The notes beneath the pieces were generated by a model. That model searched no databases, was not told the DNA's origin, and worked only from the letters and a program-made list of their open reading frames with translations. From positions 1-64,000 of the forward strand of contig JACJWA010000002.1 of the NCBI GenBank assembly GCA_020637395.1: a stretch of 64,000 nt of DNA. The letters run 5' to 3'. Made by a program: the position numbers and the translations under genes. This document shows positions 8,046-16,701 of the stretch, piece after piece (the first letter of the stretch is position 1; the number at the start of each line of letters is the position of its first letter). This DNA comes from Calditrichota bacterium (GTDB taxonomy: Bacteria; Electryoneota; RPQS01).

Positions 8046-11036
8046 ATGCCAACCAACACCCGCGAAATAGCATTTGAAGCCGCAATTGAGACTAATTTGC
8101 TGTCCAACGGCTACACCCAAGGCGACCCTGAAAAGTTTGACCGCACACGAGCTATCTTCCCTGAAGACGTGCTCGCCTTCGTGCAGGAGACGCAGCCCAA
8201 AGAGTGGGAGTATCTGGTCAACCTGCAAAAGGACAAAGCTGCCGAACAGCTTCTGAGCGACCTCTGCCGCGCACTCGACAGCGAGCAGGAAGGCTGCCTG
8301 ATGGTTCTGCGGCACGGTTTCAAGTGCTTCGGCAAACTCTTTCGCGTTGCGTTCTTCGCTCCCGCCAGCGGCATGAACCCCGACACGCTGGCCCACTATC
8401 AAGCGAACCGCCTGACCGTCACGCGGCAGCTTCACTACAGCACCAAGAACGAAAACTCACTCGACCTTGTCCTGAGTCTGAACGGCATCCCCATCGCCAC
8501 CGCCGAACTCAAAAACCCGATGAGCGGCCAGAATTGGCGCCACGCGATCCACCAATACAAATTTGACCGCGAAGCCAGCGAACCGATTTTCAAATTCAAG
8601 AAGCGCGCCTTGGTGCATTTCGCGGTTGATCCCGATGAAGTTTACATGACTACCAAGCTCGCGGGCGGCGCGACCTACTTTCTTCCCTTCAATCTCGGTG
8701 ATCATGGCGGCGCAGGTAATCCCGAAAATTCTAACGGCTACAAAACGGCCTATCTTTGGGAAACCGTCTGGCAGCGTGACAACTTCCTTGACCTTTTCGC
8801 GCGCTTCGTGCACCTTCAAATCGAAGAAAAGAAGATCGACGGAAAGAAGATTCGCAAAGAAACGGTCATCTTTCCGCGCTACCACCAGTGGGATGCTGTT
8901 CGCAAAATGGAAGCCCACGCCCGCGAACACGGTGTCGGCACAAACTATTTGGTCCAGCATTCGGCAGGCAGCGGCAAGAGTAACACAATTGCATGGCTCG
9001 CGCATCGTTTGGCCAGTCTCCACGATGCGAAAGATGAAAAGGTCTTTGACTCAGTCATCGTTATCACCGACCGCATCGTCCTCGATCAGCAGCTCCAAAA
9101 CACGATCTACCAGTTCGAGCATAAATCCGGCGTCGTTCAGAAGATTGATCAAGATTCGACACAGCTCGCTGCGTCACTCGGCGCGGGCGTACCAGTTATT
9201 ATTACGACCTTGCAGAAGTTCCCCTTTGTAACTGAAAAAGTGGGTAAGCTTGACGCCAAGAAGTACGCAGTGATAGTAGATGAAGCCCACAGCTCGCAAG
9301 GCGGTGAATCGGCCATGGAAGTCAAGAACGTTCTGGCCGGACCTGCCGTCACTGAAGCTGCCCGAAAACGCGCCGAAGAAGAAGGGCTGCCGGACTATCA
9401 GGAAGAGATCATTAAAACAATGCTGGCGCGAGGCAAGCAAGACAACATCAGCTACTTCGCGTTTACTGCCACACCTAAATACAAGACGCTCGAAGTCTTT
9501 GGCGAGATGGGTGTGGACGGCAAGCCACAGCCTTTCCATCTCTACAGTATGCGCCAAGCCATCGAGGAAGGCTTCATTCTCGATGTCCTGAAGAACTACA
9601 CGACCTATAAGTCTTATTATCGCCTGATCAAGTCCGTCGAGGACGATCCCGAGCTTGACAAACGTAAGGCCGCTCGCGCGTTGGCCCGCTTCATGAGCTT
9701 GCATCCGCACAACATCGCGCAAAAGTCCGAAGTCATGATCGAACACTATTGGACTTTCGTTCGACACAAGATCGGCGGGAAAGCGAAAGCCATGGTGGTG
9801 ACGGGTTCGCGCCTTCATGCTGTCCGCTACAAAGAAGCGTTCGACGAATACATCAGTGAGCGTAGATATCCATTGAAGGCTCTGGTAGCTTTCTCCGGGA
9901 CAGTCATAGACCCTGATATGCCGAGCAAGGAATACACTGAAGTTGGCATGAATCGAGGACTGAAGGAAAGAGAGCTGCCTGAGAAATTCGCGTCTGACGA
10001 ATACCGTGTCTTAATCGTCGCAGAAAAATACCAAACGGGATTCGACCAGCCGTTTTTGCACACGATGTATGTTGACAAGAAACTGTCCGGCATTCAAGCA
10101 GTCCAAACTCTGTCTCGCCTGAATCGAACTGCATCCTTGAAAGAAGACACTTTCGTTCTGGACTTTGTCAACGAGACCGAGGAGATTCAGGCAGCATTTC
10201 AACCCTTCTTCGAGCAAACCGCGATAGGCGAACGCGCCGAAATTGGTCAACTCTATGAATTGAAAGCAAAGCTCGACGGCCAACAAGTCTATTTCTGGCA
10301 GGAAGTCGAAGAGTTTTGCCGTGTGTTTTACAAACCCCAAGCAAACCAGTCTCCCGCCGATCATGAGCGCATGAACGCTTGTCTCGATCCCGCAGTCGTA
10401 CGGTTTACAGAACTTCCCGAAGAAGAACGGGAAGTCTATCGCAAAACTCTTGTGGGCTACCGGAATCTTTATTCCTTCATGTCCCAAATCATCCCGTTTC
10501 AAGACACGGACTTGGAGTTGCTTTACACATACATTAGATTCTTGATCCGCAAGCTCCCTCGCCGTGAATCAGGTCCTGCCATTGATTTGGATGACGATGT
10601 TGCGCTAAAGTATTATAGACTTCAGAAGATCAGTGAAGGCAGCATCAGTCTTGAAAGGGGAAAGATAGCTCCGATATCAGGTCCAACTGAAGTCGGTACC
10701 GGCGTGGTTCACGATGTTAAAGCAAAGCTTTCACAGTTGATTGACATACTGAACGAGAAGTTCGGCACGGAATTCAAGCCAGGCGATCAGCTTTTCTTTG
10801 ATTCAGTGACGGAAGACGCCGTCGCCAATCAAGAACTTAGGCAGGCTGCCAATGTGAATACGCATGTGAACTTCGACTATCTCTTCCGACGGGCGCTGGA
10901 GGGGCTGATCATTGACAGAATGTCCCAAAACGAGGATATAGCTGCCAGAATGCTGAATGACAAGGATATGAATGAAACCGTGGCCAGTGTACTATCGAAG
11001 CAGGTGTATGAACGAATAAGAGGCAAGGACCGCTAA
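8046..11036 (+). CDS. hsdR: Type I restriction endonuclease subunit HsdR
   Basis: 996 aa. The motor and nuclease subunit of the type I restriction enzyme. The PD-(D/E)xK nuclease is at the N-terminus (D140, then E154-L-K156 in ATAELKNPM). Superfamily 2 helicase signatures follow: Walker A AGSGKS with K311, Walker B DEAH at 412-415, FAFTATP, and the motif V/VI region around QTLSRLNR. The C-terminal helical part contacts the methylase. Length is normal for the family. It is separated from the hsdM-rhuM-hsdS operon by the regulator gene and a 209-bp gap holding direct repeats, so it may have its own promoter. Intact. Confidence 0.95.
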   Translation: MPTNTREIAFEAAIETNLLSNGYTQGDPEKFDRTRAIFPEDVLAFVQETQPKEWEYLVNLQKDKAAEQLLSDLCRALDSEQEGCLMVLRHGFKCFGKLFRVAFFAPASGMNPDTLAHYQANRLTVTRQLHYSTKNENSLDLVLSLNGIPIATAELKNPMSGQNWRHAIHQYKFDREASEPIFKFKKRALVHFAVDPDEVYMTTKLAGGATYFLPFNLGDHGGAGNPENSNGYKTAYLWETVWQRDNFLDLFARFVHLQIEEKKIDGKKIRKETVIFPRYHQWDAVRKMEAHAREHGVGTNYLVQHSAGSGKSNTIAWLAHRLASLHDAKDEKVFDSVIVITDRIVLDQQLQNTIYQFEHKSGVVQKIDQDSTQLAASLGAGVPVIITTLQKFPFVTEKVGKLDAKKYAVIVDEAHSSQGGESAMEVKNVLAGPAVTEAARKRAEEEGLPDYQEEIIKTMLARGKQDNISYFAFTATPKYKTLEVFGEMGVDGKPQPFHLYSMRQAIEEGFILDVLKNYTTYKSYYRLIKSVEDDPELDKRKAARALARFMSLHPHNIAQKSEVMIEHYWTFVRHKIGGKAKAMVVTGSRLHAVRYKEAFDEYISERRYPLKALVAFSGTVIDPDMPSKEYTEVGMNRGLKERELPEKFASDEYRVLIVAEKYQTGFDQPFLHTMYVDKKLSGIQAVQTLSRLNRTASLKEDTFVLDFVNETEEIQAAFQPFFEQTAIGERAEIGQLYELKAKLDGQQVYFWQEVEEFCRVFYKPQANQSPADHERMNACLDPAVVRFTELPEEEREVYRKTLVGYRNLYSFMSQIIPFQDTDLELLYTYIRFLIRKLPRRESGPAIDLDDDVALKYYRLQKISEGSISLERGKIAPISGPTEVGTGVVHDVKAKLSQLIDILNEKFGTEFKPGDQLFFDSVTEDAVANQELRQAANVNTHVNFDYLFRRALEGLIIDRMSQNEDIAARMLNDKDMNETVASVLSKQVYERIRGKDR

Positions 11037-11111
11037 TCGATGCCGATTAAGTCCGGTAGAAAGCTGGGCGCAATTAAGTTGTGAACTAGTCGACGGCCCA
11101 AAAGCCATCGA

Positions 11112-12233
11112 ATGACACCACGCATTAAGCATCAATTGCAGCCTGCCCGCGATATAGATGACTCGACAAAACTGTGCAAAACAATGAGAACCAAAGAACC
11201 CAGACTTGTAATGGTGCTTGGAACGTCACCGGCAATAGTCACTGAAACTTTGTATCAATTGGAAGCGAATCACGAGTTCAAACTTGGAATTCGCCGAATT
11301 GACCTTATCACGACAGCCGTCGGTCGTACGGCTTGCGAAGATAGATTGAAGTCAAAGCTGGCAGAACTTGAAGCCGATTACGGACTTGGAAGAGTAAGCT
11401 TAGATTGGCGGATGCTTCAGGATGAAAGCGGAAAGGAGCTTAGAGATATAGAGACTCCATCAGAATCCCTGAGAGCGGCAGGGTCAACGTTGGCTATTGT
11501 TGGTGAGTGTTGCAGTCAAACTGATGGGCCCGTATTCGCCTCGATTGCCGGCGGCAGAAAGACCATGAGCTACTATCTGGGAATGGCCATGTCATACTAT
11601 GCGAGGCAGCAAGATAGGTTATACCATGTACTCGTGCCAAGCGAATTCGAGAAACCGGGAAGTGATTTCTATTACCCGAAACCTGGTATGAAATCGCCAA
11701 TCATGCTTCAGGATTTGCCGTTCTTACGTCTTCGCGGCTTTCTGGAAAGGCGCAACCCTTCGCTCTACCATGGAGCAGCTGACTTCATTCAACTCGCAAA
11801 CAGCGCAAATCGGGCACTGGGAGCTCCACTTCCGCGATATTATACCTTGAAGCTCGACGAAAAGAGCCGAACCGTTACGATTCCCGAACTTAGTTCAGAA
11901 CCGTTGACCCTTCAGCGTCGCAAGTTCCAGTGTTTGATGATTGCCGTGCTCGCGGCGCAAAATGGCGTACCTGTAGAAGATGCTATTCCAGAGTTCGTCG
12001 ACACTCTTGTCAAGCGATCTTTGGTAAAGCGGACCGATAGAAAGACAGAGGTGAGGATCTTGGGGACAAGGTTTGGCACCCGCCTAAGCGAGGTGAATCT
12101 CGAGCTTGAATCAAATTTCAGCTACCGCGTGCGTATCGAGTCCAGCACAGCGGCCGCACCGGGCCAACCAGCGATTTACATACTTCCTGATGGCATGCGG
12201 GTGGAGGTCATCGATGCAGGAGGGGTGAAATGA
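11112..12233 (+). CDS. CARF-type CRISPR protein, NE0113/SSO2081 family (putative ring nuclease)
   Basis: 373 aa from the first ATG; an internal ATG at 11184 (MRTKEPRLVMVLGTSPA) is an equally good start, since the family fold begins there. The pattern LGTSPAIVTETLYQL, IDLITTAVGR, ASIAGGRKTMSYYLGMAMS and DRLYHVLV is that of the NE0113 family, related to SSO2081-type ring nucleases that bind and degrade cyclic tetra-adenylate. The conserved serine of GTSP and the lysine of GGRKTM would lie at the ligand pocket. The C-terminal 130 residues look like an added winged helix, so a transcriptional or effector role is also possible. It stands first in a three-gene cassette before cas10 and should sense or clear the Cas10 signal. 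Confidence 0.75.
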   Translation: MTPRIKHQLQPARDIDDSTKLCKTMRTKEPRLVMVLGTSPAIVTETLYQLEANHEFKLGIRRIDLITTAVGRTACEDRLKSKLAELEADYGLGRVSLDWRMLQDESGKELRDIETPSESLRAAGSTLAIVGECCSQTDGPVFASIAGGRKTMSYYLGMAMSYYARQQDRLYHVLVPSEFEKPGSDFYYPKPGMKSPIMLQDLPFLRLRGFLERRNPSLYHGAADFIQLANSANRALGAPLPRYYTLKLDEKSRTVTIPELSSEPLTLQRRKFQCLMIAVLAAQNGVPVEDAIPEFVDTLVKRSLVKRTDRKTEVRILGTRFGTRLSEVNLELESNFSYRVRIESSTAAAPGQPAIYILPDGMRVEVIDAGGVK

Positions 12234-12263
12234 TAGCGCTATGATAGTGCTATGATAGCGCTA
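12231..12263. repeat. Three tandem copies of an 11-bp repeat
   Basis: TGATAGCGCTA, TGATAGTGCTA and TGATAGCGCTA follow each other without gap; the first TGA is the stop codon of the upstream gene. AGCGCT is palindromic. It may be an operator or simple slippage. Confidence 0.8.
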
Positions 12264-12367
12264 AGATGTGCCGGTGAGCTCGGACTACACTTGGATTCAT
12301 GCGAGCAACTGAGTATCTTTTGCTCACGATTGTCCTAGACTTTCAATCACCTCAAAGGAACTCAATC

Positions 12368-12943
12368 ATGCATACTTTTCTGGAATGGCTCGACCGCTAC
12401 AATCTCTTGATTCACTTCTTGGCAACCATTCCCATCGTGTGGACTTGGTGGGAGGTTGTTTTTGTCCGACGTCGCAGAGAGGCCATATGGTCAAGGAGCG
12501 CGAAGCGCAGCCCGGGTTCGCGCCCAGCTGTTGTGGTGATTAGCTTGGCAAAATTCGATATCTCCAAGTCCGTCCAAGCTTTCCTGACAACAGATGAATC
12601 CTTGAAGAAGGCGTTGAATGACAAACGTATCTTTACAGTTTCAAACGAAAACGAGCCATTGCAAGCGAGCGACATGCCCGAGATCGCAAAACGCCTCGAC
12701 CGATTGTCCAAGGACGTGATTTCGAGCGCTGCAGACGTCGTGCATGTCTTCTGCGCTGCACCGATGCCTGTCGCGATCTTGGCGGGAGCGGTGTTTGGGA
12801 ATCGCGGCGACATCCGGCTCTATCACCTGAATCAGGGCGCAAAACCGGGCGGTTCGAGCGATATCACGAGCGTGTATGAACAATGGGGACGCCTGAACAT
12901 GCATCTCGATCATACGCCGGTGCATCAAAGCCTAGCGAAGTAG
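12368..12943 (+). CDS. Membrane-anchored SAVED/CARF-like protein, candidate type III CRISPR effector
   Basis: 191 aa from the ATG at 12368, which has an AAGGAA ribosome-binding site seven bases upstream; the longer frame from 12299 lacks one. One transmembrane helix (about residues 10-32, YNLLIHFLATIPIVWTWWEV) is followed by RRRR, placing the C-terminal domain in the cytoplasm. That domain has alternating strands and helices ending in VVHVFCAAPMPVAILAGAVF and IRLYHLNQ, resembling SAVED sensors of cyclic nucleotides. The plan (one helix plus a ligand domain, about 200 aa) recalls Cam1, a CARF membrane effector of type III systems. In context it is likely to be gated by cyclic oligoadenylate. 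The membrane call is strong; the SAVED assignment is by pattern only. Confidence 0.6.
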   Translation: MHTFLEWLDRYNLLIHFLATIPIVWTWWEVVFVRRRREAIWSRSAKRSPGSRPAVVVISLAKFDISKSVQAFLTTDESLKKALNDKRIFTVSNENEPLQASDMPEIAKRLDRLSKDVISSAADVVHVFCAAPMPVAILAGAVFGNRGDIRLYHLNQGAKPGGSSDITSVYEQWGRLNMHLDHTPVHQSLAK

Positions 12944-12950
12944 TCACACG

Positions 12951-13325
12951 ATGCTTGTAAACCTTTCCAATCATCCTTCGGATCGGTGGCCCCCCGAGCA
13001 GCGCGACGCGGCACTCGCGCAGTTTGGGACAGTTACCGACTTGCCCTTCCCTGAAGTTGATCCCCAGGCTCGGACGATCGAGATTGCACGCTTAGCGCGG
13101 ACAATCACATCCGAGTGTCTACGGCGTCTGACCGATTCGGCTTCCGTTAACGCCGTACATGTCGCCGGAGAGTTTACCCTAACCTATCAAATAGTCCGGG
13201 AGCTCGAGCGGGTAGGGATCCGCGCGGTTGTCGCAACCACGCGGCGCATCGTGGCCGAGCAGCCGAGTGGCGAACGCACGTATCGCTTTGAATTCTCAAT
13301 GTTTCGAGACTATTACAGACAATAA
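12951..13325 (+). CDS. Small Rossmann-like type III CRISPR accessory protein
   Basis: 124 aa. The start LVNLSNHPSDRW, then DLPFPEVDP, and the C-terminal HVAGEFTLTYQIVRELER / IRAVVATTRRIV suggest a compact Rossmann-like domain. The last block resembles small CRISPR accessory proteins now regarded as ring nucleases (Csx15/16/20 type), but I cannot place it in one of them. It is seven bases after the membrane SAVED-like gene and 21 bases before cas10. A likely role is to control or degrade the cyclic oligoadenylate that opens its neighbour. No membrane segment, signal peptide or metal motif is seen. Confidence 0.5.
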   Translation: MLVNLSNHPSDRWPPEQRDAALAQFGTVTDLPFPEVDPQARTIEIARLARTITSECLRRLTDSASVNAVHVAGEFTLTYQIVRELERVGIRAVVATTRRIVAEQPSGERTYRFEFSMFRDYYRQ

Positions 13326-13346
13326 TCGTCCATCTGAGGCGTAACT

Positions 13347-15554
13347 ATGGAAGATGCTACAGCTCAATTGGCATATGTTGCCTTGCTGTCTGGAACCCCA
13401 GTGTTAGATAATCTGGTCCGGGGGGCGGACCCAAAGGCGGCTGCCCAAGACTTCTGGGAAGATTTGGACGACTCTAAGGCGGTCTCAAAGTCTTCAGCCA
13501 TGAGGCTCCTGTCCGGAGACAGTCCGGCTGCAAGAGCTCTAGGGCGAGTGCGTGAGTTTCTCGGTTCCTCAGCGGATCCGGGTTCAACTTGCGTTTTTCA
13601 CCCGCTTCGACCGCTCGGCTTGCTGGTGCAACAGGAAAATAAGGGGTTTGATCAGTGGGCCTATGGGGTCAAAGCCCTAAGCGACGGCGAAACTCCTTTT
13701 CCGGGCAGGTCGCAACCTACCGGCCTTGCCGACATGCGAAAGAGTCTGATTACGGCCCTCAACGCGATTTCCGTGATTGATCCGTGGAAGTACCTCGCTC
13801 AAGTGCAAAATGAGCTTGAGACCTACACTTGGTGCGTTCCAGCCGATCCTGGAAATCCGAACTGCACCGAGTCTCTCTATGACCGCGCACGCACGCTCTG
13901 TGCGGTTGCGGGCTGCCTGTACCAAACGCGCGAAGACCAGGATCAGCCGTTTCTTCTGGTCGTGGGTGACTTCGCGGGAATTCAGAAGTACATTTACGGC
14001 ATTCCACATCGTTTGCAGCATGAGACGGAAAACGCGAAGGGCTCGGCCCGTGCGCTGCGCGGCAGATCATTGCGGGTACGTTTGATCACCGAGGACGTCG
14101 CGTCGCACCTGCTCGTCGAGACCGGTTTTCCGCTGGCAAATCGTATTTTGACTGCCGGCGGGAGATTGTATCTGCTATTGCCAAACACAGAGTCCGTGGC
14201 CAACACCGTCAAGCGCGCTGAGCAACGCTTGGGAGACTGGTCGCTAAAGAAGACCAATGGCGAACTGCGCTTCGCGCTGTCTATCACGCCAACGAGCGTG
14301 GCAAGTTTTCACGAGGCGCAGCGGCGAGCCAATGAGGACTTGGACGAGCGGACTACCGCACCGCTGAAACAGGTACTTGTCGGCGGCGGCTGGGAAGTTT
14401 CGCGGTTCGAAGGACAGCAGCGCGACATTAGGGACGAGTTCAAACCCGATGCGCTCCTTGGCAGCGAGATACCACGGTGCACTGCCGCCTGTCTAATTCC
14501 CGATGTTACAAGCGACCATTTGCCTTTCAGCAAACTGGAACTCACCAATGACCAAACACATCGCGAAGAGGCACGCATCGTTCTGCGCTGGCCCGGCGAC
14601 AAGGACCCAGTGGGCGTTCGCGCGCGGGTTGCGCGCTACGTGCCTCGCAATGGCAGTGAACTGCTCACCTTTGACGAAATGGCCGAGAAGGCGCTCGGGC
14701 GGCAAATGCTGGGCTTCTTGAAGGCAGATATTGATGACTTAGGGTTTATTTTCGGTTCCGCCCTGGCAAACATCAAGACGGCGAGTCCGCTATCCTCTCT
14801 CGTCACACTAAGCCGCGCGCTTGAGAGTTTTGCCGCCGGCTTTGTGGACGAGTTGGTCGCCGAGAGATTCCCGCAAATCTATGTCGTTTATGCTGGCGGG
14901 GACGACATGTTTCTGGTCGGGCCATGGGATCAGACGCTGCAGTTTGCAATCGCGGTGCAACAGAAGTTCGTGGAATTCATGGCTGGAAACAAGCACTGGG
15001 GGATATCGGTCGGCATTAGCATGGCGGTGTCCGGCACGGGCATCTTGCAGGCGGAAGCAGACGCAGAGAAGCTCCTAAAACGCGCCAAACGGAGTCCTGG
15101 TAAGAACTCTCTGGCTGTGTTCGATCTTGTGCTTGGCTGGAAGGAAGCTCGAGCAGGCATCGAACAAGGTAAGCGCCTCCTCGGCTGGCTGCAAAACGAC
15201 GTCCTGTCAGTCGGGCAGGTCAGAAGGCATATGGAGTACACGCAGATGGCGATGCAGTATCTCGACTTGCTTACGAAGCGGCAGTCAGCCGCGCAGAATC
15301 CGGAAGCAATGCGCAAGCTGGTTCGCCAATTCGCCTACGATCGCGAACCATATCCGTTGCGTTTTGTGTACTTGTTGGAAAACGACTTGCGTCGCAACTG
15401 GGGGCGTGGCCGGAAACACAAGCTAAACGCGGAGCAATCCGCCGCTTTGGACTGGGCCGCGCAGTTGCTCAAACTTGATCTTGCGCCCGCGAACGACCGC
15501 ATTCTTGCATGCGAATATGCGCTAACTGCCAATAGAAAAAAGCGAGAGGAGTAA
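13347..15554 (+). CDS. cas10: Type III-A Cas10 (Csm1), cyclase intact, HD nuclease not seen
   Basis: 735 aa. Large subunit of the Csm interference complex; on target RNA binding it makes cyclic oligoadenylates. Csm1 hallmarks are GDFAGIQKYIYGI, then GSARALRGRSLRVRLITE (about 210-250). The palm cyclase has GGDD at residues 517-520 within YAGGDDMFLVG. The N-terminus, where Csm1 normally has the HD of its single-stranded DNase, reads LAYVALLSGTPVLDNL without His-Asp, so DNase activity is probably lost. SLYDRARTLCAVAGCLY replaces the more usual SLYDHSK motif. The operon cas10-csm2-csm3-csm4 is tightly packed. Defence would rely on cyclic-oligoadenylate effectors and target RNA cutting. Confidence 0.93.
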   Translation: MEDATAQLAYVALLSGTPVLDNLVRGADPKAAAQDFWEDLDDSKAVSKSSAMRLLSGDSPAARALGRVREFLGSSADPGSTCVFHPLRPLGLLVQQENKGFDQWAYGVKALSDGETPFPGRSQPTGLADMRKSLITALNAISVIDPWKYLAQVQNELETYTWCVPADPGNPNCTESLYDRARTLCAVAGCLYQTREDQDQPFLLVVGDFAGIQKYIYGIPHRLQHETENAKGSARALRGRSLRVRLITEDVASHLLVETGFPLANRILTAGGRLYLLLPNTESVANTVKRAEQRLGDWSLKKTNGELRFALSITPTSVASFHEAQRRANEDLDERTTAPLKQVLVGGGWEVSRFEGQQRDIRDEFKPDALLGSEIPRCTAACLIPDVTSDHLPFSKLELTNDQTHREEARIVLRWPGDKDPVGVRARVARYVPRNGSELLTFDEMAEKALGRQMLGFLKADIDDLGFIFGSALANIKTASPLSSLVTLSRALESFAAGFVDELVAERFPQIYVVYAGGDDMFLVGPWDQTLQFAIAVQQKFVEFMAGNKHWGISVGISMAVSGTGILQAEADAEKLLKRAKRSPGKNSLAVFDLVLGWKEARAGIEQGKRLLGWLQNDVLSVGQVRRHMEYTQMAMQYLDLLTKRQSAAQNPEAMRKLVRQFAYDREPYPLRFVYLLENDLRRNWGRGRKHKLNAEQSAALDWAAQLLKLDLAPANDRILACEYALTANRKKREE

Positions 15555-15560
15555 CCGATC

Positions 15561-16010
15561 ATGAATCGGCACTACAACGAATCGGGTGGCGGCGGCCAGG
15601 ACAATCGCCGCACAGATGCTGAACGGATTCTGCGTGAGAACACGTTCAAGACTTTTTATGACGGAGGATTCCTGCGCAAGGAGATCTTCATGAGTTCCGC
15701 CGACAGAATGGCGCGTCTGTTTGAAGACAATCGCATGTCACAGGGATCTTTCCGCTCTCTGTTTAACATGCTGCATGCCGTGGACAAGCGGATTGCTGCT
15801 AACCCGGACCTTGAACTGGGGGCTGTCCGCGAGGATCTCTATCGTTTTGTTACGCTGTGTGAATACCAGCACAAGCGTCGAGTGATCCAGGTCGAGTTTC
15901 TCAAGTTCGTCAAGAACCACGTCGACGTCGCAGAACAGAGCAAGGAAGAGTTCCACGGGTTCGTGGAGTATCTGAAGAGCATCATGGCGCGCATGCGGGC
16001 TAAGTCATAA
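15561..16010 (+). CDS. csm2: Csm2, small subunit of the type III-A complex
   Basis: 149 aa. All-helical small subunit (Cas11 class) lining the crRNA-target duplex. It has a disordered glycine-rich start, then helices containing GSFRSLFNMLHAVDKRI and LYRFVTLCEYQHKRRVI, as in Csm2. Six bases after the cas10 stop and ten before csm3. Sequence is weakly conserved in this family, so position between cas10 and csm3 supports the call. Confidence 0.85.
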   Translation: MNRHYNESGGGGQDNRRTDAERILRENTFKTFYDGGFLRKEIFMSSADRMARLFEDNRMSQGSFRSLFNMLHAVDKRIAANPDLELGAVREDLYRFVTLCEYQHKRRVIQVEFLKFVKNHVDVAEQSKEEFHGFVEYLKSIMARMRAKS

Positions 16011-16020
16011 GGAGAGGACA

Positions 16021-16701
16021 ATGCAGCTCAACAAATTTGAGACTTTTCAAGTCACTATTACAACCCGTTCCGGGCTGAAGATTGGCGGCAACAAGGACAC
16101 TCTGGGCATTGGCGAAACAGACAACCCGGTAGTTCGCGATCCTTTGACAAACTTCCCGTATATTCCGGGGACTTCGATCAAAGGCAAAACGCGCTCGCTG
16201 CTCGAACACAAGTTCCGCGCGAATGAAGTCAAGAATGGCCAGCCGTGCAAGTGTAACTCATGCATCGTCTGCAAGCTCTACGGCTGCGGCGATCCAACAA
16301 AGGCCACAAGTCCAGCGCGACTGATTTTCCGCGACGCAATGCTGTCAAAGGACAGCCGCGACAATCTCGAGCGCATGCTTCCGGGGTCCTACGTCGAAGT
16401 CAAGATGGAGACGCGGATAGACCGCAAAACGGGCACTGCGGCGGACAGGTCGCTGCGTAACCATGAACGCGTCCCTGCCGAAGTGGATTTTGAGTTCGAT
16501 CTTGTATTGCGAGTCTTTGATGAAGACAAGGCCGAATACAAGCAGTTTCTGGAATATCTCGCCGAAGCTTTCGAAATGCTCGAACAAGACTACCTGGGCG
16601 GAAACGGCACGCGCGGCTACGGCAAAGTAGAAGTGATTGCCGCAGACGGCGAGGCGCATTTCCATGATTTCTTGCGGGCGAAAATCGCCACCCTCCCATG
16701 A
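16021..16701 (+). CDS. csm3: Csm3, Cas7-type backbone and target RNA nuclease
   Basis: 226 aa. Backbone subunit repeated along the crRNA; cuts target RNA at six-base steps. The start shows IGGNKD and ETDNPVVRDPLTNFPYIPG; D34 corresponds to the catalytic aspartate of characterised Csm3. Four cysteines in a CKCNSCIVCKLYGC cluster (about 76-90) suggest a zinc site. The glycine-rich GGNGTRGYGKVEV near the C-terminus is the RAMP loop. A strong AAGGAGAGGA ribosome-binding site precedes the ATG, fitting the high copy number of this subunit. Confidence 0.95.
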   Translation: MQLNKFETFQVTITTRSGLKIGGNKDTLGIGETDNPVVRDPLTNFPYIPGTSIKGKTRSLLEHKFRANEVKNGQPCKCNSCIVCKLYGCGDPTKATSPARLIFRDAMLSKDSRDNLERMLPGSYVEVKMETRIDRKTGTAADRSLRNHERVPAEVDFEFDLVLRVFDEDKAEYKQFLEYLAEAFEMLEQDYLGGNGTRGYGKVEVIAADGEAHFHDFLRAKIATLP

